Origin: Pseudomonadota bacterium
GTDB taxonomy: Bacteria; Chloroflexota; UBA5177
DNA: 64,000 nucleotides
Direction of reading: 5' to 3'
Assembly (NCBI GenBank): GCA_021324655.1
Contig: JAJPIP010000017.1
Coordinates: forward strand, 27,485 to 91,484
Part shown: positions 24,906-33,167 of the stretch, one piece after another
Layout of the letters: each line of letters starts with the position of its first letter
How positions within the stretch are numbered: the first letter of the stretch is position 1
Made by a program: the position numbers and the translations under genes
Notes under the pieces: model-generated
The model's database searches: none
Told to the model about the DNA's origin: nothing
The model's input: only the letters and a program-made list of their open reading frames with translations

Positions 24906-26264
24906 TCAAAGGATGGTGTACAGCAGACCGGCGGCGGCCGCCGTCATGATGAGCGTCGTGGCCCACAGCACGACGTTCAGTCCCAGTCCGTTCGTGTACT
25001 CTCCCATCACGTCTTTCCGGTTGGCCACCAGGATGAGCAAGACGAGGAGCGGCGGCGTAATGAAGCCGTTGACCGCCGCCGAGATCACGAGGGCGTAGAG
25101 AGGACTGATGCCGAGGAAGTTGATACCGAGGCCAACTAGAGTGGCGACGGTCAGGACGCCATAGAAACGCCTGGCTTTGTCGGGAGCCTGGTTGAGACCG
25201 CGGCCCCACCCGAACAAGGAGGCGGTGGCGTCGGCAATGGATCCGGTTAGTGCGGGCACCGCCAGAATCCCGGCTCCCAGCATGCCGATGGCCCACATGA
25301 TGGTTGCTCCGGAACCCAGCAGCGGCCGCAATGCCTCGGCTGCCTGGACGGCCGTCGTGATGTGGTGCTTGCCGTGCGTGAACAGCGTTTCGGCGCTGGA
25401 CACTTCGATGAAGAAGATGATGATGTTCGAGAAGATCATCCCGACGTTCGTGTCCCAGGCCGTCTCTTTGAGTTGCCGCGGATTGACTTTCATGCGCAGA
25501 TACTTGCCGAGCCGGACGTCCTGGGCGACGCGGCTGGTGGTCACCACGGTATCGGGTGCGCGGTTGTCGTCATCCTCCAGGTCCGCCTGCCAGAACATCA
25601 GATAAGGGGAGACGTTGCCTCCCAACGTGGTGACCAGCAACGTCAGGAACGCCCTGCTCAGACCGATCTGCGGCACCAAGGTCCCGTGGATGATCGCTCC
25701 CACGTTCGGCCTGGCTATGAAGGAGGTCACGACGTAGCCGAGGAGGGCCAGGGTGAGCCACTTGAAGGTGTTCTCGATGACATGGAAGTTCCCAAAAACG
25801 AGGAACAGCAGAATGAGCAGGGCGATGGGCACGACCAGAATCTTGACGGAGAGGGGAACGAACATCCCGATCGCGGCGCCCATGGCCCCGATGTCCGCGC
25901 CCGCGTTGATGACGTTGGCGACGATCAGGCCCAGCACGGCGGCATAGACGAGCGGCTGAGGATACTGCTCCTTGAGAATCGCGGCGAGACCCTGCTGCCG
26001 GACAATTGCGACCTTGGAGGCCATGTACTGGACGGAAGCCAGCATGGGCAGCGTCAGAAGGGTGGTCCAGAGCAGCCCGTACCCGGCTTGCGCGCCCGCC
26101 TGGGCATAGGTGGCAATCCCGGTCGGGCAGTCGTCCGCTGCGCCGGAGATGAGTCCGGGACCGAGGATAGACAGAAGTCGCGCCGCCGGCCGGCGGTGGA
26201 CCGGTTCCGGCTCGGGAGCAGACACGGCTCTCGAGTCGTCAGGCGGCGACTGCGGCACATGCAT
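24906..26264 (-). CDS. Nramp family divalent metal transporter
   Basis: 452 residues from the ATG at 26264; an in-frame ATG at 26327 is less likely because it would put the start inside a palindrome. About 11-12 helices. First helix: LGPGLISGAADDCPTGIATYAQAGAQAGYGLLW; in Nramp metal transporters this unwound helix carries DPxN, but here it reads DDCPTG, a variant seen in the NRT/NicO-like or Mg/Al-type Nramp-related group. Later segments: GADIGAMGAAIGMFVPL, and NVGMIFSNIIIFFIEVSSAETLF in helix 6, where the usual MPH metal motif is also absent. So it belongs to the fold family, yet proton-coupled Mn transport should not be assumed. Inverted repeats precede the gene. Confidence 0.82.
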   Translation of the reverse strand: MHVPQSPPDDSRAVSAPEPEPVHRRPAARLLSILGPGLISGAADDCPTGIATYAQAGAQAGYGLLWTTLLTLPMLASVQYMASKVAIVRQQGLAAILKEQYPQPLVYAAVLGLIVANVINAGADIGAMGAAIGMFVPLSVKILVVPIALLILLFLVFGNFHVIENTFKWLTLALLGYVVTSFIARPNVGAIIHGTLVPQIGLSRAFLTLLVTTLGGNVSPYLMFWQADLEDDDNRAPDTVVTTSRVAQDVRLGKYLRMKVNPRQLKETAWDTNVGMIFSNIIIFFIEVSSAETLFTHGKHHITTAVQAAEALRPLLGSGATIMWAIGMLGAGILAVPALTGSIADATASLFGWGRGLNQAPDKARRFYGVLTVATLVGLGINFLGISPLYALVISAAVNGFITPPLLVLLILVANRKDVMGEYTNGLGLNVVLWATTLIMTAAAAGLLYTIL

Positions 26265-26300
26265 CGTGCAAAGCAACCCTGACCTGTAACGTTGTCGGCC

Positions 26301-26337
26301 TTCATGCAGACCGCATGAACATTGCATCTCGATGCAA
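26301..26337. promoter_or_regulatory. Two adjacent inverted repeats between nramp and VWA operon
   Basis: TTCATGC-N5-GCATGAA (26301-26319) and TTGCATC-N2-GATGCAA (26322-26337) are perfect 7-bp dyads only two bases apart, in the space between divergent genes (nramp starts at 26264 on -, VWA gene at 26436 on +). This is a typical place and form for a repressor operator. Upstream TGTAACGTTGTC (26285-26296) shares 11 bases with the region before the sensor gene at 62 kb. The regulator is unknown. Confidence 0.5.
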
Positions 26338-26435
26338 ATTCCAGACCAGAAGAACGCCGGCCGCTCCAGGAGAACCGTAGCCGCGAGGTCGCGACCCTGC
26401 TAGGCTTGGGCAGAGACCTCCGCAAGGCGAACCAC

Positions 26436-28709
26436 ATGGCGCTTTACCGCTACTCATCCTGGGACGGCAGCCAGGAGATTCCGGATTTCACCGCCGACGA
26501 TCTACTCGAATCCATGGCGGATGACTTGCTGCGTGGCGGTGATCCGCAACGTGCCCTGCAGCGGTTGTTGCGCCGCGGCTTCCAACTCCCCGACGGTCGC
26601 CGCTTCGAGGGTCTACACCGCCTGACGCAGGAGATGCGTCGCTACCGGCAGGATGCGCTTTCCCGCTACGACCCGAACGGGGTGATGGATCGCGTGCGCG
26701 AGCAACTGGAGAACATCCTCCGCCTGGAGCGTGATGAGATCGAGCGGCGCGGTGAACCGAGCGGGCTGGACCGCCCGGGAGCGGCCGACAGCGGCAGTCG
26801 TCCCGACGGAGAATCGCCGCGTGGTGATGCCGGCGACGAGCAGGCGGACGAGATGGGCCGCCCGGAGCCGCGGCAGACAGACGGCGGCCAGCAAGTGGAG
26901 GGTCAATCCGGCCCCTCGGAGGCTTCCGGCGACTCTTCCGGCGGTCAGATGTCGCCATCAGCCGAGTCGCCGTCCGGCGCGGCGAGTGAGGGTGACGGGG
27001 CTGGGATGTCCGGCAGCGGACAGTCGGGTGGCGCGAGCAGCGCGCCCGATGAGCAACAGTTCCGTGACATGCTCCGGCGCATGTTGGAGCGCAAGGAGCA
27101 GTATCTCGACAGTCTGCCCCGTGACAATGCGGGGCGGATCCACGGCTTGCGCGAGTACGATTTCCTCTCCCCGGAAGCTCGCGAGGAGTTCGAGCGCCTG
27201 GTTGGGGGCATGCAGCGCGAGCTGATGGAGCAATACTTCCAGGGCCTGAAGCAGGGAATCGGCAGCCTCACACCGGAGCAGATGGATGCCATCCGTCAGA
27301 TGGTGCGCGACCTCAACGAGATGATGGAAGCGGCCGCGGCCGGTGACATGAACGCGTTCGATCGTTTCATGGAGCAGTACCGCGACTACTTCCCGCCGGG
27401 TATCGAGAGCCTGGACGATTTGCTGCAGCACCTGCAGCGACAGGCGTCCGCCATGCAGTCCCTGCTGGACAGCATGGATCCGGAACAGCGCGCCGAGCTG
27501 CAGGCGATGATGGATGAGCTGTTGCGCGATGACCGCTTGCGCCTCGATCTCGCGCGGCTTGGCGCGAACCTGGCACAGATGGGATATGCTCCGAACCCAA
27601 CCGCGTATCCTTTCCGTGGCAGCGAGTCCCCGGGTTTCGGGCAGTCGCTGGAGATGATGCGCCGTCTCCAGGCCATGGAAGATCTGGAGAACGCCCTGCG
27701 CGGCGGTGACCCGCTCGACGCACTCTCCCAGGCTGGGCAGCAGGATGCGTCCGGCCTCTTCGGACCACAGTTGGGCGGACAGATCGAGGCGGTCAAAGAC
27801 ATGGCCCAGGCGCTCCTCGAGGCCGGGTACCTCCAGCGCGATGGCGATGCGCTCACTCTGACGGCGCGGGCCATTCGCAAGCTGGGTGATGCCTCGCTGC
27901 GCGAAATCTTTCAGCGTCTCCGCGCCGACCGTCAGGGTGGGCATACGACGCCGCGTAAAGGCATGGGCGGGGATCTGACGCAAGAGAGCCGGCCCTACCA
28001 GTTCGGCGACTCCTTCCAGGTCGACATCAAGGCGACGGTGATGAACGGTGTCTCCCGTGTCGGGCCCGGCTCTCCGGTGCATCTCCACGCTGACGACTTT
28101 GCCATCTACGAGACGGAGCGGTCCGTGCAGCATGCCACCGTACTGGCTCTGGACATGTCCCACTCCATGTACCTTTCAGGGCTCTTCCTCGAGGCCAAGA
28201 AAACGGCTCTGGCGCTCGACAGTCTGATTCGCGGACAGTTCCCGCGGGACGCTCTCTACCTCATCGGTTTCGCCGATGTGGCATTCGAGATGACGCAGGA
28301 CCAGTTGCCAGGGCTGCAGGAAAACGACTACGTGCAGGGCACGAACTACGAGATGGCGCTCTCGCTGGCCCGGCGTCTGCTGGCCCGTCATCGTGGCGGC
28401 AACCGCCAGATCCTCTTCGTGACCGATGGTGAGCCAACTGCCTGTACACTGCCCAGCGGCGCCGTCTTCTTCAACTGGCCGCCCCATCCCTTTGTCCTGG
28501 AGTCGGCGCTCTCCGAGGCCGCCCAGTGCGCTCGCGACGGCATCACCATCAATACCTTCCTGCTCGATCCGTCGCCGCGCCTCATCGCCTTCGGCGAAGA
28601 GTTCACCGCGATAAACCGCGGCCGCATGTTCCTGACCGGGCCGTATCATCTGGGTGATCAGGTGGTGCTGGACTATCTGCAGGGACGGTCCGTCAAAAAA
28701 CTGCGCTGA
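26436..28709 (+). CDS. VWA-domain protein with long helical, low-complexity N-terminal region
   Basis: 757 residues from ATG 26436 (AAGGCG upstream); an open frame extends further left but without conservation signs. Residues 1-110 are helical (PDFTADDLLESMADDLLRGGDPQRALQRLLRRG). Residues about 115-205 are rich in Gly, Ser, Asp, Gln and Pro. A helical middle (about 205-540) includes many acidic-Met heptads (EQMDAIRQMVRDLNEMMEAAAAGDMNAFDRFMEQY). The von Willebrand A domain follows, with MIDAS motif LDMSHSM near residue 573, a Thr site after NDYVQGTNYEMAL, and VTDGEPTA. No membrane helix. VWA proteins of this type often work with MoxR AAA+ ATPases, none seen here. First gene of a three-gene unit. 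Confidence 0.85.
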   Translation: MALYRYSSWDGSQEIPDFTADDLLESMADDLLRGGDPQRALQRLLRRGFQLPDGRRFEGLHRLTQEMRRYRQDALSRYDPNGVMDRVREQLENILRLERDEIERRGEPSGLDRPGAADSGSRPDGESPRGDAGDEQADEMGRPEPRQTDGGQQVEGQSGPSEASGDSSGGQMSPSAESPSGAASEGDGAGMSGSGQSGGASSAPDEQQFRDMLRRMLERKEQYLDSLPRDNAGRIHGLREYDFLSPEAREEFERLVGGMQRELMEQYFQGLKQGIGSLTPEQMDAIRQMVRDLNEMMEAAAAGDMNAFDRFMEQYRDYFPPGIESLDDLLQHLQRQASAMQSLLDSMDPEQRAELQAMMDELLRDDRLRLDLARLGANLAQMGYAPNPTAYPFRGSESPGFGQSLEMMRRLQAMEDLENALRGGDPLDALSQAGQQDASGLFGPQLGGQIEAVKDMAQALLEAGYLQRDGDALTLTARAIRKLGDASLREIFQRLRADRQGGHTTPRKGMGGDLTQESRPYQFGDSFQVDIKATVMNGVSRVGPGSPVHLHADDFAIYETERSVQHATVLALDMSHSMYLSGLFLEAKKTALALDSLIRGQFPRDALYLIGFADVAFEMTQDQLPGLQENDYVQGTNYEMALSLARRLLARHRGGNRQILFVTDGEPTACTLPSGAVFFNWPPHPFVLESALSEAAQCARDGITINTFLLDPSPRLIAFGEEFTAINRGRMFLTGPYHLGDQVVLDYLQGRSVKKLR

Positions 28710-28717
28710 GGCGTGAG

Positions 28718-29122
28718 ATGGATGAACTCAAGCCGCGCATGCCCATTCGCCGTTTCGATGTCTTCGCCGATTACCACCGCGTCCAGAACGAAGAGCGGGG
28801 CATGCCGGAGAACCTGGCGAAGGGCCGTGCCGTCTGGGCAGCCAAGGTGGTGGCAGGACGCCGCTATGGCGGTGTGCCGTCCACCGGTCCGCACGCCGGC
28901 AAACTCGGCGGACGCGCCGCGGCGGAGCCGGAGGAGGATAACGAATTTCGCAGCATCGGCGGCGTGCCGCAGACCGACCAGACCTTTGACCGCGAGATTA
29001 TCGATCGCATGGGGCCCGAGTTTTATCGGCAGGTCTTTCACCCGGCGATCGCGGAGGCGGCACGCAACGGCAAGCGGTACGAGGATATTCGCGACGAGAT
29101 TCGGGCGCCATGGAAGAGGTGA
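28718..29122 (+). CDS. Conserved-looking hypothetical protein in VWA operon
   Basis: 134 residues, starting 8 bases after the VWA gene with GAGGCGTGAG before the ATG. The sequence is basic in the first half (FADYHRVQNEERGMPENLAKGRAVWAAKVVAGRRYGG) and acidic later, with FRSIGGVPQTDQTFDREIIDRMGPEFYRQVFHPAIAEA and an Arg/Lys-rich tail. No Cys, no signal or membrane helix. It has the look of a small adaptor or nucleic-acid-binding protein, but I recognise no family. Its place between the VWA and VOC genes, nearly without gaps, implies co-expression with both. Confidence 0.75.
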   Translation: MDELKPRMPIRRFDVFADYHRVQNEERGMPENLAKGRAVWAAKVVAGRRYGGVPSTGPHAGKLGGRAAAEPEEDNEFRSIGGVPQTDQTFDREIIDRMGPEFYRQVFHPAIAEAARNGKRYEDIRDEIRAPWKR

Positions 29123-29127
29123 ACGCT

Positions 29128-30045
29128 ATGACAACTGCTGCCAGTATTCATCCCCAAACCGAGGTCGGCCTGCTCGCGCTCAGCGTGGCCGATCTCGATA
29201 GGTCCATTGACTTCTACACGGGTGTCATTGGCCTGCAGGTGCTGGAACGCGACGAGGACGAAGCGGTCCTGGGAGCGGGCGGGCGCCCACTGCTCGTACT
29301 GGAAGAGAGATCGGGCGCCGGGGCCTGGCCGCGTGGAGGGCAGTCGTACACCGGGCTCTATCACTTCGCCCTTCTGCTCCCGACACGCGCGGATCTTGGC
29401 CGCTGGGTCGATCACTATATCCAATTGGGGCTGCCGCTTGGTCAGGGGGATCACCTGGTCAGTGAGGCGCTCTACCTGGAAGATCCCGACGGCCACGGGA
29501 TTGAGATCTACCGCGATCGGCCGCGCTCGGAATGGACGTGGGAGAACGGCCGCGTCCGCATGGCAGCGGACCCCGTGGACATCCGCGGGATGATCGCCGA
29601 AGCGCGGGCGGAAGGGCGTCCGTTCGAGGGGTTGCCGGCCGGAACCAAGCTGGGACACATGCACCTGCAGGTGGGAGACATCGGCGACGCGGAGCGCTTC
29701 TATCACGACATCTTGGGCTTTGATGTGGTGGCGCGGATGCCCTCGGCGCTCTTCATCTCGGCCGGCGGGTATCACCATCACATCGGCGCCAATACCTGGC
29801 ACAGCCGCGGGGCAGGTTCGGCCCCGGATGGGTCTGTCAATCTGCGCTTCTACACCATCGTGCTCCCGTCCGAAGAGGCACGCCGCGCGGTGCTGGATCG
29901 GGTCGAAGCGGCCGGCATTCCCACGCGCCGCATTGGGGAGGCGGTGGCGGTGGATGACCCATGGGGCAACACCATCGTCTTCGAAGTCGGGGGCGCCGCC
30001 TCCGGTTCGGAGGCCCGCTCTCTTCACCGCGCGCTCTCCGGCTAG
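29128..30045 (+). CDS. VOC-fold dioxygenase/glyoxalase-like protein (CatE type)
   Basis: 305 residues from ATG 29128, preceded by GAGGTG at normal spacing (the ATG at 29110 has no such site). Two pairs of beta-alpha-beta-beta-beta modules: residues about 8-130 (LLALSVADLDRSIDFYTGVIGLQVLER ... YHFALLLP ... ALYLEDPDGHGIEIYRDRP) and about 170-290 (LGHMHLQVGDIGDAERFYHDILGFDVV ... GGYHHHIGANTW ... DPWGNTIVFEV). DPDGHGIE is the metal-Glu module signature; the second half ends with a similar but Asn-containing site. This size and duplication match CatE-type catechol 2,3-dioxygenase homologues common in Gram-positives. Substrate unproven. Third gene of the VWA unit, 5 bases after the preceding stop. 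Confidence 0.88.
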   Translation: MTTAASIHPQTEVGLLALSVADLDRSIDFYTGVIGLQVLERDEDEAVLGAGGRPLLVLEERSGAGAWPRGGQSYTGLYHFALLLPTRADLGRWVDHYIQLGLPLGQGDHLVSEALYLEDPDGHGIEIYRDRPRSEWTWENGRVRMAADPVDIRGMIAEARAEGRPFEGLPAGTKLGHMHLQVGDIGDAERFYHDILGFDVVARMPSALFISAGGYHHHIGANTWHSRGAGSAPDGSVNLRFYTIVLPSEEARRAVLDRVEAAGIPTRRIGEAVAVDDPWGNTIVFEVGGAASGSEARSLHRALSG

Positions 30046-30120
30046 ATCAGGACCAAAATCCTCTGGGCCGGGGGACTGTCGCTCGTTGCGGACCCGATTG
30101 CCGTCGGGTTAGATGGCAGA

Positions 30121-31980
30121 GTGACAGGGAGCATCCGTTCGCGTCTGCTCATCGGGCAGGCGATGACTATCCTGATTCTCGTGCTGTCGTGCACGGCGTC
30201 ACTGGGAGTTGCCGGCAGCGTACGCGCCGGGTTTGCCGGCGTGGTGCGGCATGACGATGCGCTGATCGCGAACGTCACCCTCCGCGCCAAGCTCCTCGAT
30301 GACGAGGAAACGGGCCTGCGCGGCTACCTGCTCGTCCGCCAACCTCTCTTTCTTCAGCCATACCGGGCGGCCCTTGCTCGCCTCCCCGCCGCGCGTTCTG
30401 CATCGCTCCGTCTAGCCAGAGGTGATCCCGGCGAGATTCGCTTGCTGAACGCTCTCTCGCGCGGCGCCGGGCGCTGGGAGCGCTGGGCGCGCTCGATGCT
30501 CGCGGCCCCGCCCGCACGGGCGACCCCGGCACGGCTCGAAGCACAGATGCTGACCGGCAAGCGTCTCTTCGATGCCTATCGTCGCGCGTCCGACGCGATC
30601 TTGCAAAGGCTCTTCGCGCACCGGGTCGCCACCCTCACGGCGGCGAACTCGACCGTGCGGACGATGACCATCTTGCTCGCCGCTCTCTTCTTCCTGGCCG
30701 TGCTCGGTGCTCTGGTCGCCGGTTTGTGGACGCTCCGCAGTCTCCAGCGTCCCCTGATGCGTCTTGCCTGGCTCGCCGACCGCATCGCCGAGGGGGATTT
30801 GACCGCCGGCGCACACGTGGATCCGATCCGAGAGTTTGGCTCGCTGGTGTCTGCCATGGAACGCATGCGGCGAGAGATCAGGGGCCAGCGCAATCTCTCC
30901 ACGATGCTCGCCGCCTGTCTTCGTCCGGACGATGTCTACCGGACCTTTACGGAGGCGCTTCGCCAGCATGTCCATGCCGATCGCCTCAGCGTGAGCAAGG
31001 TTGGTCCGGGGCCGCATGAGATGACCAGCGTGTTCGTCGCCGGTGACGGCACAGAAGGTCTCCCGGAAGGGACGACGACCTCGCTCGCCGGGTCCATCGC
31101 GTCCCGTGCCTATCAGACGGGTCGGCCGGTGCTCCGCGCCGATCTTGCCGCTCTTCCGCCCGCCGACCTCTTCGACGATGAGAGGAAAGCCCTGGCGGCC
31201 GGCATCCGGTCGCTGGCCATCATTCCCCTCATGGTGCACGGACGCGTGCTGGCCACCCTGAATCTGGGCAGCCGCCAGGCCGCCGGCTACAGTGAGCAGG
31301 CATTGGGCCCGATCCTGACGCTGGCGCCGATGGTGGCATCGGCGATTGAAAACGCTCAGCTCTATGAGTCTCTGAGCGATGCCAAGCGCCAACTCGAGAG
31401 TCAGCGGGATCTGGAGTACGGCCGCGCGCGCCGGGACGCGCTGACCAATTTGGGGAACCGGCTGCGCCTGGAAGAGGATCTCAGCGTCCTCCATGCCCGC
31501 GCCCAGCGGTATGGGCACACCTACAGCCTGGTCCTGTGCGACGTCGACTACTTCAAGGCGTACAACGACCACTACGGCCATCCGGCCGGCGATACGGTCC
31601 TGGCGACCGTCGCCGAGACGCTGACGACGAGCGTGCGCCGCGGCGACGCCGTCTACCGCTACGGCGGGGAGGAGTTCCTGATCCTCCTCCCGGAACAGGA
31701 GGAAGAGGAGGCGTACGCGGCGGCGGAACGTCTTCGTGCCGCCGTCCAGGCAAGGTTGCTACCCCATGAGGCACGGCCCGATCTCGACATCGTCACGATC
31801 AGTGCCGGTGTGGCAACTCTCCACGGGGCCAGTCTGCCGGAGATTCGAGATGTGATCGCCGAGGCGGACGCCGCTCTCTATCATGCCAAGGCGGCAGGAC
31901 GGAACCTCGTCGTGGCCGGGGCCGGGGCGGGCCTCCGCGTCCTCAAAACGCGGGAGCGCGCCCGAACCAGCACCGCATAG
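30121..31980 (+). CDS. Membrane diguanylate cyclase: sensor, HAMP, GAF, GGDEF
   Basis: 619 residues from GTG. Helix 1 (LLIGQAMTILILVLSCTASLGVA), an outside region of about 150 residues with the CHASE3-like phrase LLDDEETGLRGYLLVRQPLFLQPY, helix 2 (ILLAALFFLAVLGALVAGLWTL), HAMP (residues about 208-262), GAF (about 265-420) and GGDEF (about 440-600). The cyclase site is intact: FKAYNDHYGHPAGD and YGGEEFLILL (GGEEF). RRGD five residues before GGEEF is the inhibitory I-site RxxD, so product feedback is likely. It makes c-di-GMP from two GTP. The CHASE3-type sensor suggests a periplasmic/external cue. Next gene is convergent. Confidence 0.93.
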   Translation: MTGSIRSRLLIGQAMTILILVLSCTASLGVAGSVRAGFAGVVRHDDALIANVTLRAKLLDDEETGLRGYLLVRQPLFLQPYRAALARLPAARSASLRLARGDPGEIRLLNALSRGAGRWERWARSMLAAPPARATPARLEAQMLTGKRLFDAYRRASDAILQRLFAHRVATLTAANSTVRTMTILLAALFFLAVLGALVAGLWTLRSLQRPLMRLAWLADRIAEGDLTAGAHVDPIREFGSLVSAMERMRREIRGQRNLSTMLAACLRPDDVYRTFTEALRQHVHADRLSVSKVGPGPHEMTSVFVAGDGTEGLPEGTTTSLAGSIASRAYQTGRPVLRADLAALPPADLFDDERKALAAGIRSLAIIPLMVHGRVLATLNLGSRQAAGYSEQALGPILTLAPMVASAIENAQLYESLSDAKRQLESQRDLEYGRARRDALTNLGNRLRLEEDLSVLHARAQRYGHTYSLVLCDVDYFKAYNDHYGHPAGDTVLATVAETLTTSVRRGDAVYRYGGEEFLILLPEQEEEEAYAAAERLRAAVQARLLPHEARPDLDIVTISAGVATLHGASLPEIRDVIAEADAALYHAKAAGRNLVVAGAGAGLRVLKTRERARTSTA

Positions 31981-31993
31981 CCCGGTCACGAAA

Positions 31994-32039
31994 TTCATCT
32001 CAGATTCATCTTGCGTTCACTTGAACTTCATGATATTGT
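31994..32039 (+). promoter_or_regulatory. PHO-box-like array of four 11-bp direct repeats with extended -10
   Basis: TTCA begins at 31994, 32005, 32016 and 32027, exactly 11 bases apart; the units read TTCATCT, TTCATCT, TTCACTT and TTCATGA. This is the geometry of PhoB/PhoP-type (OmpR family) sites, and the words resemble the GTTCACC unit of actinobacterial PhoP boxes. A -10 with the extended form TGnTATTGT lies at 32031-32039; the third repeat ends about 11 bases before TATTGT, the same distance as in activated pho promoters. Direction is + strand, away from the upstream cyclase gene. Confidence 0.65.
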
Positions 32040-32045
32040 CGAGGA

Positions 32046-32127
32046 GACAAGTGAATAGCGAGGGGCCAGCACGCAATGATCCTTCGCCGCGATTATCCGC
32101 CCGGGGTATCCCGGGCGCTTCGTTTTC
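32046..32127 (+). ncRNA. Candidate PHO-box-driven small RNA
   Basis: A transcript starting about seven bases after the -10 at 32034-32039 would run about 80 bases to the terminator hairpin at 32098-32117. It lies in the short gap between two convergent genes, so it does not serve a downstream gene on this strand. GAGGAG before GTG at 32051 also allows a 31-codon ORF ending at 32146, but that frame runs through the hairpin and into the opposite gene and has no recognisable sequence. A small regulatory RNA is the simpler reading. Not proven. Confidence 0.35.
32098..32126 (+). terminator. Intrinsic terminator
   Basis: CGCCCGGG / CCCGGGCG, a perfect 8-bp GC stem with GTAT loop, followed by CTTCGTTTT. 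The T-run is on the + strand, so it ends transcripts coming from the PHO-box promoter or from the diguanylate cyclase gene. The T-run touches the stop codon of the convergent phosphoesterase gene. Confidence 0.7.
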
Positions 32128-33136
32128 AGGGAAAGCGCCGGAATAGGGCTCGCAGATCGTTGGAGCGGGCGGCACCGCCGAGGAACGGGCGCACGCCGAA
32201 GATCTCTTCGATCGTGCGGAGCGTGGAACTGTGCGTATACGGGACCGCGTTGTGGAAGCCGTGCCCCCGCGCTGCCGGCGAGAGAACGATCATGCCGATC
32301 GGTCCGTCACCGCTCGACGCTTCATCCCATGTGATGAAGATAACTCCTCCGTCCCGGTACGCGCGTGAGCGCTGGATGGCGGGAATAACGCGCGAGAGCC
32401 AGATGTCACCCTGCTTGATCGGATTCGATAGGAGGGGGCAGGGGCTGTGCATGTCGTCGCACACATTCGGTGTGATGAAGTTGTAGCGCGCGACGGTGTT
32501 ATGCCGCAGGTCGCTCGCCAGTTGTGTGAAGGGGCGAACATGCCGGATGCAGCGCGGGGCATGGGCATTGAGGTTATCGGTCACGTCGTCGAAGTACACG
32601 AAGGGATCGTGGCGGGGCGCGTAGAGGTCTCCCGCGAGGCCGGGAATACCCTGCTCACCGCCGATCGCCAGGATGGAGTGGGCGTCGAAAGGGCAGGTCG
32701 TGCCCGTGATGTTCTCTTCGTACGCACGCCACGAGATACCGGCGTTCTGCAGCAGATCGGCCAGATGGAGCCTGCTGTGCGTGGAATGGGTGGACGGCGA
32801 CCCGTCGTTGCGGATGCACCCCGTGTCCGGAAAGCAGTTGGTGCCGGCTTCCAGCCAGAGGTAGTTGGGCAGGCTGGGATGGTTCCCCGGCGGGTTGTCG
32901 TACTGCGTGGCGTACGAGGCGCTCGGCAGGAGGCTGTGATTAATGTACGGCGCCGCCGGATTCCCCGCAATCGCCGACCAGTTGTGATTCTCCATGACGA
33001 TGAGAAAGACCGTGCGCAGCGGCGGCGGGGATGGCGGGTTGGTGGCGGCAGGAGCGATATGGGCGGCGGCCCCTGCGCACCCGGCGAGCAGAGCGAGAAG
33101 CGCCGGCAGCAGAGGTCGCAGCAGGGAGTGGTCCAT
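32126..33136 (-). CDS. Phosphoesterase-family lipoprotein (alkaline-phosphatase fold)
   Basis: 336 residues. A lipoprotein signal (LLPALLALLAGC, lipidated Cys near residue 20) anchors it outside the cytoplasmic membrane. The phosphoesterase family (PF04185-like; acid phosphatase and phospholipase C group) is shown by FLIVMENHNWSAIAG, GNHPSLPNYLWLEAGTN, GISWRAYEENI, YNFITPNVCDDMHSPC and GGVIFITWDEASSGDGPIGMIVLSP, the Asp/His metal sites of this fold. It likely frees phosphate from organic phosphates; the PHO-box-like array just past its 3' end points the other way and cannot be its promoter. Starts 31 bases after the hydrolase gene on the same strand. Confidence 0.86.
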   Translation of the reverse strand: MDHSLLRPLLPALLALLAGCAGAAAHIAPAATNPPSPPPLRTVFLIVMENHNWSAIAGNPAAPYINHSLLPSASYATQYDNPPGNHPSLPNYLWLEAGTNCFPDTGCIRNDGSPSTHSTHSRLHLADLLQNAGISWRAYEENITGTTCPFDAHSILAIGGEQGIPGLAGDLYAPRHDPFVYFDDVTDNLNAHAPRCIRHVRPFTQLASDLRHNTVARYNFITPNVCDDMHSPCPLLSNPIKQGDIWLSRVIPAIQRSRAYRDGGVIFITWDEASSGDGPIGMIVLSPAARGHGFHNAVPYTHSSTLRTIEEIFGVRPFLGGAARSNDLRALFRRFP

Positions 33137-33167
33137 GACGTTCTTCCCGCAAGAGGTGCGCCGTGAC

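Noticed and set aside
26958..28163. 401-codon open frame on - opposite the VWA gene; also 40891-42303 (-), 32581-33876 (-), 25362-26282 (+) and 6254-7165 (-).
   Set aside because: All are shadows of well supported genes in another frame and have no ribosome-binding site or recognised sequence.
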